From the NCBI RefSeq assembly GCF_018499875.1, contig NZ_JAHBAY010000023.1, positions 1 through 64,000 of the forward strand: DNA of 64,000 nucleotides, read 5' to 3'. Position 1 is the stretch's first letter, and each line of letters begins with the position of its first letter. This stretch comes from Kineosporia corallincola. Its GTDB lineage: Bacteria; Actinomycetota; Actinomycetes; Actinomycetales; Kineosporiaceae. A program made the translations under genes and the position numbers. Below are positions 17,228-25,663 of this stretch, piece after piece. Under the pieces are notes generated by a model, which had not been told where the DNA came from, searched no databases, and was given only the letters and a program-made list of their open reading frames with translations.

Positions 17228-18631
17228 ATGGTGTCGGAGCTCGACGTGTTCGACGTGATCGTGATCGGGGCAGGCCCCGCGGGCGAGAACGTGGCGGGAC
17301 GCACGGTGGCGGGCGGGCTGAGCACCGCCGTCGTCGAACGGGAACTGGTCGGTGGGGAATGCTCCTACTGGGGCTGCATCCCGAGCAAGACCCTGATCCG
17401 CCCGGGCGACGTGATCGCCGCCGCCCAGCGGGTGCCCGGTGCCGCCGCGGCCGTCACCGGCACCATCGACGTGCAGGCCGCCCTGGCCCGCCGCGACTGG
17501 ATGACCTCCAACTGGGACGACTCCGGCCAGGTGCCGTGGCTCGACGAGGTCGGCATCACGCTGGTGCGCGGACACGCCCGGCTGACCGGCCCGCGCACGG
17601 TGCAGGTCACCGACTCCGAGGGCGTCACCCGCACCCTGACCGCGAACCGGGCGGTGGTGCTGGCGACCGGCACCAAGGCCGTGGTCCCGCCGATCCCGGG
17701 TCTGGCGGAGGCCAACGCCTGGACCAACCGCGGCGTCACCGAGATGAAGGAGATCCCGCACCGGCTCGTGGTGATCGGCGGCGGTTTCGTCGGCGCCGAG
17801 ATGGCGCAGGCGGTGAAGCGGCTGGGCGCCGCCGAGGTGACGGTGCTGGAGGGCGGCCCGCACCTGCTCTCCCGCGAGGAGCCCTTCGCCGGCGAGGAGG
17901 TGGGCAAAGCCTTCGCCGCGGAAGGCATCTCGGTGCGCACCGGGGTGCACGCCACCGCCGTCACCCGGCACGACGACGGCACCGTGACCGTCACCCTGGA
18001 CGACGGCGCCGAGGTCACCGCCGACGAGCTGCTGGTCGCGACCGGCCGCAAGCCGGCCACCGAGGAGCTGGGGCTGGACACCGTCGGGCTGACCCCGGGC
18101 CGGCCGGTCGAGGTGGACGAGCAGCTGCGCGCCACCGGGATCGCGCAGAACGACTGGCTCTACGCCGTCGGCGACGTGAACGGCCTGGCCCTGCTCACCC
18201 ACATGGGCAAGTACCAGGCCCGCATCCTCGGCGACGTGCTGCTGGGCAAGGACGCGAAAGACCGTTCCAGCCGCGACGTGGTGCCCCGGGTGACGTTCAC
18301 CGACCCGCAGGTCTGCGCCGTCGGGCTGACCGAGAAGCAGGCCCGGGAGCGGGGTCTCGACATCCGGGTGATCAGCTACCCGACCGGCGGCGTGTCCGGC
18401 GCCGTCACCTCGGGCGACGGCATCGAGGGCACCAGCCAGATCATCGTCGACACCGCCCGCGAGGTGATCGTCGGCGCCACCTTCACCGGCCCGGGGGTGT
18501 CGGAGCTGCTGCACTCCGCCACGATCGCGATCAGTGCCCAGGTGAGCATGCAGGACCTGTGGCACGCCGTGCCGAGTTTCCCCACGGTCAGCGAGGTCTG
18601 GCTGCGTCTGCTGGAGGCGTACGGCCTCTGA
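17228..18631 (+). CDS. FAD-dependent pyridine nucleotide-disulfide oxidoreductase
   Basis: Class I flavoprotein disulfide reductase of 467 aa, related to dihydrolipoamide dehydrogenase and mercuric reductase. The FAD-binding GAGPAG motif is at 14-19, the redox pair in GGECSYWGCIPSK is Cys45/Cys50 and intact, the NAD(P)H-binding GGGFVGAEMA and the second FAD motif YAVGDVNGLALLTHMGKYQA are present. The C-terminal dimer motif HAVPSFPTVSE keeps the His and Glu expected of the catalytic pair but differs from the usual HAHPTLSE. It is not next to 2-oxoacid dehydrogenase genes, so a general thiol or quinone reductase role is as likely as lipoamide. GGGGAG precedes the ATG. Confidence 0.88.
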   Translation: MVSELDVFDVIVIGAGPAGENVAGRTVAGGLSTAVVERELVGGECSYWGCIPSKTLIRPGDVIAAAQRVPGAAAAVTGTIDVQAALARRDWMTSNWDDSGQVPWLDEVGITLVRGHARLTGPRTVQVTDSEGVTRTLTANRAVVLATGTKAVVPPIPGLAEANAWTNRGVTEMKEIPHRLVVIGGGFVGAEMAQAVKRLGAAEVTVLEGGPHLLSREEPFAGEEVGKAFAAEGISVRTGVHATAVTRHDDGTVTVTLDDGAEVTADELLVATGRKPATEELGLDTVGLTPGRPVEVDEQLRATGIAQNDWLYAVGDVNGLALLTHMGKYQARILGDVLLGKDAKDRSSRDVVPRVTFTDPQVCAVGLTEKQARERGLDIRVISYPTGGVSGAVTSGDGIEGTSQIIVDTAREVIVGATFTGPGVSELLHSATIAISAQVSMQDLWHAVPSFPTVSEVWLRLLEAYGL

Positions 18632-18663
18632 CCGGACTCTGACCGGTTGACTCCCCCGGACAG

Positions 18664-18714
18664 AACGAAGGACGGCGATCGGCTCGCGGGCCGATCGCCG
18701 TCCTTCGTTTTTTG
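18664..18714. terminator. Strong bidirectional rho-independent terminator
   Basis: A 20-bp perfect stem (arms 18664-18683 and 18689-18708, loop TCGCG-like) followed by a T-run on the plus strand. It lies between the convergent oxidoreductase and DEAD-box genes; the complementary strand has an A/T-rich flank for the other direction. Confidence 0.9.
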
Positions 18715-18717
18715 CCC

Positions 18718-20292
18718 TTAGTTCGTGGGCGCCTGCTGCCGCGGGGCGCGGCTGGGCCGGCTGCCCGCGGGACGGCCACCCCGGCCACCCGCACCGCTGC
18801 CGGAGCCACCACGACCGGCGCCACCACCGGCGTAACCGCCACCGTGACCACCGGAACCGCCGCCGGAGCGACGACGCTGACCGCCACCACCGGCACCGCC
18901 ACCACGGCGCTCGGGGCGCTGCGGGGCGAGCGGGCGCACCTCGACGGGCTCACCCGACTCGGCGATCTCGCGGACCGCGGCGTGGCCCGGGTGGACCTCG
19001 TCGGTGGTCGCGGTCACCGAGGCGTCCCGGTGCAGCCGGTTGATCTCGCGACCCTGACCCGGCTCGGTGAACGCGACGACCGTGCCCCGGGCCCCGGCGC
19101 GCGCGGTGCGGCCGGAACGGTGCAGGTAGTCCTTGTGGTCACCGGGCAGGTCGTAGTGCACGACCAGGTCGACGTCGTCGACGTGGATGCCGCGGGCGGC
19201 GACGTCGGTGGCGACCAGCACGCGCGGCGAGCCGGCGGCGAACGCGTCCAGCGCACGCTGGCGCTGGTTCTGGTTCAGGTTGCCGTGGATCGCCGTGGCG
19301 TCGGCACCGGCACGGCTCAGCTGGCGGGCCAGCCGGTCGGCGCCGTGCTTGGTGCGCACGAAGAAGATGGTGCGCGCCGGGCGCACCGCGATCTCGCTGG
19401 CCACGAGCAGCTTCTCGGCCGGGCCGCTGAGCGAGAAGACCTTGTGGTCCATCGCCGTGGCGGCGTCGGTGGTCGGCTTGACCGCGTGGAAGGCCGGGTC
19501 GGTGAGGTACTCGGTGACCAGCTTGTCCACGCCGCCGTCGAGCGTGGCCGACAGCAGCAGACGCTGGGTGTCGGCCGGGGTGGCGTCGAGAATGCGCCGG
19601 ACCGCGGGCAGGAAGCCCAGGTCGGCCATGTGGTCGGCCTCGTCCAGCACGCTGATCTCGACCTGCGACAGGTTCGCCGCACGGCGGTCCATCAGGTCGA
19701 TGAGCCGGCCCGGGGTGGCCACGACCACGTCGACACCGCGACGCAGGGCGTCCATCTGCCGGGAGATCGACAGACCGCCGACGACCGTGGTGACCCGCAG
19801 GCCGAGCGGGCGGGCCAGCGGGTTGAGGGCCTCGTTGACCTGGCGGGCCAGCTCACGCGTGGGCACCAGGATGATGGCGCGCGGCGTGGAGGCCACGCGC
19901 TGCTTGGGCTCGGCGGCCAGGCGCGCCAGCACCGGGATGCCGAAGGCCAGGGTCTTGCCGGAGCCGGTCTGGGCCCGGCCCAGGACGTCACGCTTGGCCA
20001 GGGCGTCGGGCAGAACGCGGGTCTGGATCGCGAACGGCGCCTCCATCCCCTCGCCGGCCAGGGCGGTGACCAGCTGACGGGGCAGACCGAGCTCGGCGAA
20101 CGACTGGTCGGCCGGGGCGGGCGCCTCGACGGCCGCGATCAGGGCCTGCTCGAGCGGGCTCGGGCCCGAGGACTGACGGGGACGACCGCCGCCGGAGCGG
20201 CGGGGACCACCCGGACGGCCGGAGCGGCGGGGACCGCCACCGAAACGAGAACCGGAACCGGACGTACGGGGACGATCAGAGGTGTACGGCAT
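18718..20292 (-). CDS. DEAD-box RNA helicase with RG-rich tail
   Basis: ATP-dependent RNA helicase of 524 aa. Order of motifs: Gly/Arg/Ser-rich N-terminal tail, Q motif (QSFAELGLP...IQTRVLPDAL), Walker A AQTGSGKT, PTRELARQV, DEAD box in VLDEADHMADLGF, SAT, RTKHGADRL, VLVATDVAARGIHVDDVD and HRSGRTARAG. A C-terminal Arg/Gly-rich tail of about 75 residues should bind RNA non-specifically, as in CsdA/RhlE-type enzymes in cold adaptation, ribosome assembly or mRNA decay. The start used is ATG 20292, where the low-complexity tail begins. A 287-base gene-free leader precedes it. Confidence 0.92.
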   Translation of the reverse strand: MPYTSDRPRTSGSGSRFGGGPRRSGRPGGPRRSGGGRPRQSSGPSPLEQALIAAVEAPAPADQSFAELGLPRQLVTALAGEGMEAPFAIQTRVLPDALAKRDVLGRAQTGSGKTLAFGIPVLARLAAEPKQRVASTPRAIILVPTRELARQVNEALNPLARPLGLRVTTVVGGLSISRQMDALRRGVDVVVATPGRLIDLMDRRAANLSQVEISVLDEADHMADLGFLPAVRRILDATPADTQRLLLSATLDGGVDKLVTEYLTDPAFHAVKPTTDAATAMDHKVFSLSGPAEKLLVASEIAVRPARTIFFVRTKHGADRLARQLSRAGADATAIHGNLNQNQRQRALDAFAAGSPRVLVATDVAARGIHVDDVDLVVHYDLPGDHKDYLHRSGRTARAGARGTVVAFTEPGQGREINRLHRDASVTATTDEVHPGHAAVREIAESGEPVEVRPLAPQRPERRGGGAGGGGQRRRSGGGSGGHGGGYAGGGAGRGGSGSGAGGRGGRPAGSRPSRAPRQQAPTN

Positions 20293-20579
20293 GTATGTGC
20301 AACTACTCCATCGGTGCGCAGGGGAAGGCCACGCCGTTCGGAGACGCCGGACCCCATCGAGAGGTTCGACCGGAGGCTCCGACTGACCGATGAAGGCCAT
20401 GGCTGTCTGTCGGCGAACTTCGCCGGAGCGACAGAGTGTGGAGCGACTCTTTACGTGCGACCACGCGGACGGCTCGCCCGCAAGAGAGGCAGCGCTGTTC
20501 ACGCCGCCAGGACCCACAGCGTACCAGCGGGAAGATTTCTTCCCGGCGCCGGTGATCTTGCCGGTGTGTGAACCGGGAG
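20293..20579 (-). other. Long leader of the DEAD-box helicase gene
   Basis: No gene was found in these 287 bases. The region holds an 18-base near-palindrome with 8-bp arms, CGGGAAGA-TT-TCTTCCCG (20528-20545), and a 7-bp stem AACCGGG/CCCGGTT (20571-20589) overlapping the stop of the next gene, which may end that gene. An extended 5' UTR is known for several cold-inducible RNA helicase genes, so regulation in the leader is possible but unproven here. Confidence 0.45.
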
Positions 20580-21902
20580 TTACCCGGTTGCGCCAGCCAC
20601 ACCTATCACTCGGTCGAGATAGGCGTTGCTGAAGCGCCCGGCCGGGTCGAGCTTGTCCCGCAGGGCGGCGAAGTCCCCGAGCAGCGGATACACCCGGCGC
20701 AGCGCCTCGGCGTCCAGACCGTGGATCTTGCCCCAGTGCGGACGGCCACCGTAGTCGGTCATGATCCGCTCGACCGCGCCGAAGTACCCGCCGTGCCCGG
20801 CCCAGACCGGAACGTGCACCGAGACGAACCCGGTCTCCCGGCCGGAGGCCATCGACAGCGGGATGTCGTCCGGAGCACCCACCCGGATCTCCACCGGGAA
20901 CCCGATGCGCCAGTCCGAGTGGTCCACCGCCTGCTGGATCCGGCGCACCGCCTCGGGCATCGCGGCCCGCGGGATCGCGTACTCCATCTCCTTGAACGGC
21001 ACCCGGCGCGAGGTGGTGAAAACCTGGTCGGAGCGGTCGGTGTAGATGCTGGAGCCCCAGACCCGCACGGCCACCCGGTTCATCGGCGCGACCGCGGCCG
21101 GCACCCGGCGGCCGGCCCCGACCATCACCCGGAACACGTCGTTCGCCAGCAGCTCGTGGTCGAACCAGCGGCGGAACCGGCCCAGCGGGGCCAGCTCGGT
21201 CTCGATCGGCAGGCGGGTCTTGTAGCGGGTCTGCACCCGGTCGGTGTGCGGAAACCAGTAGACCTCGAAATGGTCGATGGAGTCGGCGTACTCGTCGAAC
21301 CGGTTGAGCACCTCGGCGAGCGGCAGCGGCCGCTCCTCGGCCCGCAGCGCGAACGCCGGCACGGCCTGGATGGTCACCGCGGAGATCACGCCGAGCGCCC
21401 CCAGCCCGACCCGGGCGAACTCGAACACCTCCGGGTTCTGCGTGGCCGAGCAGTTCAGCACCGTGCCGTCCGCCGTCACCAGTTCCAGGGCCCGCACCTG
21501 GGTGGCGATCACGCCGAACCGGCTTCCGGTGCCGTGGGTTCCGGTGGAGACCGCCCCGGCCACGGTCTGCCGGTCGATGTCGCCCAGGTTGGTCATCGCC
21601 AGGCCGACGCCGGCCAGGATCGGGTTCAGGCGGTGCAGCGGCATCCCGGCGTCCACCGTGACCAGGCCGGTGGCGGTGTCGATGGAGCGCACCCCGGCGT
21701 GCCGGTCGAACCGCATCTGCTGTTCCTCGGGGCGGGCGATGCCGGAGAACGAGTGGCTCGACCCGACCGGGCGGATCCGCTGCCCGGCAGCGGCGGCCCG
21801 GCGCACCGCCTCGACGATCTCCTCGGTGCCCTTGGGCCGCACGACCTCACACTCGGCGGTCTCGCACCCCGCCCAGTTGGCCCAGCCGATACCCGATCCC
21901 AT
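20580..21902 (-). CDS. D-arabinono-1,4-lactone oxidase-type FAD enzyme
   Basis: Flavoprotein of the vanillyl-alcohol oxidase/sugar-lactone oxidase family, 440 aa. The FAD-binding PCMH domain has RPVGSSHSFSGIA with the histidine that usually carries FAD covalently, the GDIDRQTVAGAVSTGTHGTG motif, and the family-defining HWGK motif in GGRPHWGKIH near the C-terminus. The ATG at 21902 has GAGGAGG 6 bases upstream. It is divergent from an amino acid deaminase/aldolase gene; this pair is repeatedly found together in actinobacteria, so its real substrate may be linked to that gene rather than to arabinonolactone. Confidence 0.88.
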   Translation of the reverse strand: MGSGIGWANWAGCETAECEVVRPKGTEEIVEAVRRAAAAGQRIRPVGSSHSFSGIARPEEQQMRFDRHAGVRSIDTATGLVTVDAGMPLHRLNPILAGVGLAMTNLGDIDRQTVAGAVSTGTHGTGSRFGVIATQVRALELVTADGTVLNCSATQNPEVFEFARVGLGALGVISAVTIQAVPAFALRAEERPLPLAEVLNRFDEYADSIDHFEVYWFPHTDRVQTRYKTRLPIETELAPLGRFRRWFDHELLANDVFRVMVGAGRRVPAAVAPMNRVAVRVWGSSIYTDRSDQVFTTSRRVPFKEMEYAIPRAAMPEAVRRIQQAVDHSDWRIGFPVEIRVGAPDDIPLSMASGRETGFVSVHVPVWAGHGGYFGAVERIMTDYGGRPHWGKIHGLDAEALRRVYPLLGDFAALRDKLDPAGRFSNAYLDRVIGVAGATG

Positions 21903-22037
21903 TCCGCCTCCTCGCAGAAATAGGACAGCCGTCCAGTTCGGGACAGCTTGCCTCGACCACGGGGAGTGAGTCAACGGTCACATACACACCGTGATGTCAT
22001 CTTGACCGATTCGCCCGATACGCCGACGCTTGCCCGC

Positions 22038-23252
22038 ATGACGGCCACCATCACCCCGGCAGCCACCAAGATCCGTCTCGACACCGCGACGGCCCATCTG
22101 GACCCACCGGTGGCGGTGATCGACCTGCCCTCGCTCGAGACCAACGCGGCCGACCTGCTGCGCCGGGCCCAGGGCAAGCCGATCCGGCTGGCCAGCAAGT
22201 CGATCCGCTGCCGCGCCGTGCTGGAACGGGTGCACGGGCAGCCGGGTTTCGCGGGTGTGCTGGGCTACACGCTGGCCGAGGCGATCTGGCTGGCGACCGA
22301 CCCCACCCATCCGTTCCCGGACGTCGTGGTCGGCTACCCCACCGCCGAGCGCGGCGCGCTGCGCCGGCTGGCCGCGGACGAGGTGGCCCGGGAACGCGTC
22401 ACCCTGATGATCGACTCGGCCGAGCAGCTCGACTTCATCGACGCCGCCGCGCCCGGCCATCCGGAGATCAGCGTCTGCATCGACCTGGACGCCTCGCTGC
22501 GCGCCGCCGGCGGCCGGGTGCACATCGGCATCCGCCGCTCCGGCGTGTTCACCGCCGACGACGCCCTGGCGCTGGCCCGCACGGTGGCCGGGCGGCCGGG
22601 TTTCCGGCTGACCGGGATCATGGCCTACGAGGGGCAGGTGGCCGGGCTGGGCAACCGGCCGGCCGGAAAGCCGCTGTACGGGCTGGCCGTCACCGCCATG
22701 CAGGCACTGTCGGTGCGCGAGCTGGCGGCCCGCCGGGCCGAGGTGGTCGCGGCCGTGGACGCCGAGTTCCCGCTGCGCTTCGTCAACGGCGGCGGCACCG
22801 GCAGCCTGGAGACCACCACCGCCGAGGACGCCGTCACCGAGCTCACCGCCGGTTCCGGGCTCTACGGGCCGGGCCTGTTCGACGCCTACCGGCAGTTCTC
22901 GGTGGCCCCGGCGGCGCTGTTCGGCACCGACGTGGTGCGCCGTCCCCGGCCGGGTTTCGTCACCGTGACCGGCGGCGGCTGGATCGCGTCCGGGCCGGCC
23001 GGCGCCGACCGGGTGCCGATTCCGACCTATCCGCAGGGCCTTTCGCTGACCGGCACGGAAGGGGCGGGCGAGGTGCAGACCCCGCTGCACGGCGTGGTGG
23101 CCGACGTCCTGGCGGTCGGCGACCGGGTCTGGTTCCGGCACGCCAAGGCCGGTGAGCTGGCCGAGCACGTGGCCGCCTTCCAGCTGGTCGGGGCGGACGG
23201 CACGGTGCAGGAGGTGCCCACCTACCGGGGCGAGAACCAGCACTTCCTCTGA
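22038..23252 (+). CDS. Amino acid deaminase/aldolase (alanine racemase-like, D-threonine aldolase family)
   Basis: PLP enzyme of 404 aa with an alanine-racemase-type TIM barrel N-terminal domain. The PLP lysine is in IRLASKSIRC, the conserved GIMAYEGQVAG and FVNGGGTGSLETT segments bind phosphate, and the C-terminal domain has the D-serine dehydratase-like GVVADVLAVGDRVWFRHAKAGEL with histidine for a metal site. Known relatives cleave D-threonine or deaminate D-serine. ATG 22038 was chosen because the racemase fold starts 30 residues later and upstream sequence lacks coding bias. It likely acts with the D-amino acid oxidase gene 68 bases downstream. Confidence 0.85.
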   Translation: MTATITPAATKIRLDTATAHLDPPVAVIDLPSLETNAADLLRRAQGKPIRLASKSIRCRAVLERVHGQPGFAGVLGYTLAEAIWLATDPTHPFPDVVVGYPTAERGALRRLAADEVARERVTLMIDSAEQLDFIDAAAPGHPEISVCIDLDASLRAAGGRVHIGIRRSGVFTADDALALARTVAGRPGFRLTGIMAYEGQVAGLGNRPAGKPLYGLAVTAMQALSVRELAARRAEVVAAVDAEFPLRFVNGGGTGSLETTTAEDAVTELTAGSGLYGPGLFDAYRQFSVAPAALFGTDVVRRPRPGFVTVTGGGWIASGPAGADRVPIPTYPQGLSLTGTEGAGEVQTPLHGVVADVLAVGDRVWFRHAKAGELAEHVAAFQLVGADGTVQEVPTYRGENQHFL

Positions 23253-23320
23253 CCTGGGTGTTCGGCTGATCCGCCGGGAAGATCTTCCGGAACCGCCCCG
23301 GGTTGCCGCAGGCTGTCGGC

Positions 23321-24268
23321 ATGGCTGACGTCGTGGTGGTGGGTGGCGGGATCATCGGTCTGACCTGTGCGGTCCGGCTGCTGGAGGCGGGGCACCGGGT
23401 GCGGGTGGTCAGCGCGCACCCGCCCGAGCTCACCGTGTCGGCGGTGGCCGCGGCGGTCTGGTACCCCACGCACATCGACGCCGACGACCGGGTGCTGGTG
23501 TGGGGGCAGCAGGCGCTGCTCGAGCTGGCCCGGCAGGCGTCCGAGGGGGTGCCCGGGGTGACCATGCGCAGCAGCCGCATGCTGCTGCGCGGTGACACGG
23601 CCACCCCGTGGTGGGCGCAGGGCGTGCCGGAGTTCCGGCTGGAACCGCCCCCCGACGAGCGGTTCACCGGCGAGTGGCGGTTCACCGTGCCGGCCGTGCA
23701 GACCCGCTCGTACCTGTACTGGCTGATCGAGCAGGTGGAGGCGCTCGGCGGCACGATCGAGCGGCGCCGGCTGGACTCCCTGGCCGAGGCCGGGACGGAC
23801 GCCGGGGTGGTGGTCAACGCGACCGGCCTGGCCGCGCGCGAGCTGGTGCCCGATCCCGCGGTGCACCCGATCCGCGGCCGCATCCTGGTGCTGACCAACC
23901 CGGGCATCACCGTGTCGCACCGCGACGAGGACGATCCCGAGGGCGGCGTGTACGTGCACCCGCGCAGCCGGGACGTGGTGGCCGGCGGCACCTTCGAGCC
24001 CGGGCAGGACGACCTGTCCCCCGACGCCGGGGTCACCGACTCGATCCTGCGGCGCTGCGTCGCGATGGTGCCGGAACTGGCCAAGGCCCGGGTGCTGCGC
24101 GAGGTGGCCGGCCTGCGCCCCGGACGGCACGGCGGGCCGCGGCTGGAGGAGGACCCCGAGCCGCTGCCCGGCGGCGCCCGGCTCGTGCACTGCTACGGGC
24201 ACGGCGGTGCGGGCATCACCCTGAGCTGGGGTTGTGCGGACGAGGTGGCCCGGCTGGTGACCGCCTGA
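23321..24268 (+). CDS. D-amino acid oxidase
   Basis: FAD-dependent D-amino acid oxidase, 315 aa, converting D-amino acids to 2-oxo acids, ammonia and hydrogen peroxide. The dinucleotide-binding motif VVVGGGIIGLTCAVRLLEAG is at the N-terminus; AAAVWYPTHI, GGVYVHPRSRDVVAGGTFE, GLRPGRHGGPRLE and the DAO C-terminal signature VHCYGHGGAGITLSWG are all present, including the substrate-binding Arg of GLRP. There is no peroxisomal-type signal. It follows the aldolase gene on the same strand, which supports D-amino acid catabolism or detoxification. Confidence 0.92.
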   Translation: MADVVVVGGGIIGLTCAVRLLEAGHRVRVVSAHPPELTVSAVAAAVWYPTHIDADDRVLVWGQQALLELARQASEGVPGVTMRSSRMLLRGDTATPWWAQGVPEFRLEPPPDERFTGEWRFTVPAVQTRSYLYWLIEQVEALGGTIERRRLDSLAEAGTDAGVVVNATGLAARELVPDPAVHPIRGRILVLTNPGITVSHRDEDDPEGGVYVHPRSRDVVAGGTFEPGQDDLSPDAGVTDSILRRCVAMVPELAKARVLREVAGLRPGRHGGPRLEEDPEPLPGGARLVHCYGHGGAGITLSWGCADEVARLVTA

Positions 24269-24293
24269 CATCTCCAGGTCGTGACCCGGACGC

Positions 24294-24334
24294 GATCGTG
24301 GGGCCCACCCGCTGCCAGGGTGGACCCCACGATC
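24294..24334. terminator. Bidirectional hairpin terminator
   Basis: GATCGTGGGGCCCACCC (24294-24310) pairs with GGGTGGACCCCACGATC (24318-24334) with one mismatch and a 7-base loop, between the convergent D-amino acid oxidase and Gln-rich genes. Confidence 0.8.
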
Positions 24335-24348
24335 GTGAAACCGTGCTG

Positions 24349-24888
24349 CTACAGCTGAGTATCGATCTCGCTGCCGGATCGGGTCAGGGTCACCGTCACC
24401 TCCGACACCTCCAGCCCGCTGGTCTCGCCCAGCTGCTGGAATTCGTCAATCGCGTCCTGAACGGTACCGATCGTGCTGTTGTTGTTCAGGAGAGCGTTGA
24501 CCGCTGCCTGATCGGAACTCTGCTGCTGATCGATTCTGTCCTGATCAGCCATCACCTCCTGGGTCGCTTGCAGGTCCCGGTCCGCGAGGATCTGGTCCTG
24601 TAGCTGGGCCTGCTGGATGCCGAACGCCTCCAGCCGGGCCTGATTGGCATCGGCCCGTTGCTGAGTCTCCAGCTCGGCCTGTAGTTGGGCCTGGCGCTGA
24701 TCCTGCCGGTCCAGCACCGCCCGCTGAGCCTGGTCCGCCTGTTGTGCCTGGGTCGTCAGCTGGGCCTGTCGGTCCGTGGCGGCCTGGGCCTCCTGCGTTC
24801 GCAGCTCGTTTCGCTGGGCCAGTAACTGGGCCTGCTGGCTGATCGCCGTACTGGTTTCCCCGAGATCACCGATGGGGCCGATGGTCAT
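24349..24888 (-). CDS. Gln-rich, lysine-free hypothetical protein
   Basis: Protein of 179 aa of unknown function. About one residue in five is glutamine (36 of 179). Residues 18-128 are almost entirely Q, A, D, R, L, E, T and should form long helices or coiled coil. A short Asn-rich break (NNN) at 135-137 is followed by a compact acidic domain ending EVTVTLTRSGSEIDTQL. There is no Lys, Cys, Trp, Tyr or His, and only one Pro. No signal peptide or membrane helix is visible. ATG 24888 was chosen for the GAGGTG site 9 bases upstream. Its base composition is lower in GC than its neighbours because of CAG codons. Confidence 0.75.
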   Translation of the reverse strand: MTIGPIGDLGETSTAISQQAQLLAQRNELRTQEAQAATDRQAQLTTQAQQADQAQRAVLDRQDQRQAQLQAELETQQRADANQARLEAFGIQQAQLQDQILADRDLQATQEVMADQDRIDQQQSSDQAAVNALLNNNSTIGTVQDAIDEFQQLGETSGLEVSEVTVTLTRSGSEIDTQL

Positions 24889-25063
24889 TGTCAGCACCTC
24901 GATTCGATCGACGGTAACGGACCTCCACAGCATCGGCCCGGACCGCCCCGGCGGTTACACCCCCGGTGCGCCGTTCGGCGGAACGAGAAGTCGCATCCGC
25001 CCGGCCGGGCTAGCCACCGGTTGCGTGATCCGGCGCCGCGGGCGTGCAATGCGCCGCATCACC

Positions 25064-25648
25064 TCAGGACCCCGAACGCCCCGTGTCCACGGCGTTCTGG
25101 ATGATCGGGGCCAGCACCTCCACCACCTCGGCGGGCGGGGCGGAGGCCAGCGGTTCCAGACCGATCACGTAACGCGCCAGCATGATTCCGGCGATCTGGG
25201 CGAATGCCGTGGCGGCGACCTCCCGGGTGGTGCCGAAAGCCTGCTCCAGCCGCGGCATCAGCACCTTCTCCAGCACGGCGCGCAGCGTGCGGCCGGCCGG
25301 CTCGCCGGTCATCGCCCCCCGCAGCAGGGCGAGAAGCGGTGCGCGGCGCTGCTCGTCGGACCACACCTCGACGATCAGCGTGGCCAGGCGCCGGCCGAAC
25401 TGCTCCGGCGGGCCACCGGCCACCAGCTGGGGCAGCACCTCGAACGGGTTCACCGGGAAGTCGACGGAGGCGATGAACACCTGCTCCTTGGAACCGAAGA
25501 AGTGGTGCACCAGCGCCGGGTTGACCCCGGCCCCACCGGCGATGGCCCGGATCGTGGTGCCCTCGTAACCCCTCTCGGAGAAGAGCTTCCGGGCCACGGC
25601 CAGGATCTCGTCGCGCGTACCCGAATTGCCGGGGCGCCGTCCCGCCAC
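25064..25648 (-). CDS. TetR family regulator
   Basis: Repressor of 194 aa with a TetR HTH at residues about 12-58 (ILAVARKLFSERGYEGTT...GVNPALVHHFFGSKEQVF) and a C-terminal ligand domain containing a C-terminal dimerisation region of the TetR_C_17-like type. It is the last gene of a three-gene operon, 15 bases after the permease stop, so it probably represses its own ABC exporter. An AT-rich inverted repeat at the operon start is the best operator candidate. GTG start with AGGAGAG upstream. Confidence 0.9.
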   Translation of the reverse strand: MAGRRPGNSGTRDEILAVARKLFSERGYEGTTIRAIAGGAGVNPALVHHFFGSKEQVFIASVDFPVNPFEVLPQLVAGGPPEQFGRRLATLIVEVWSDEQRRAPLLALLRGAMTGEPAGRTLRAVLEKVLMPRLEQAFGTTREVAATAFAQIAGIMLARYVIGLEPLASAPPAEVVEVLAPIIQNAVDTGRSGS

Positions 25649-25663
25649 CTGTTCACCGCTCTC

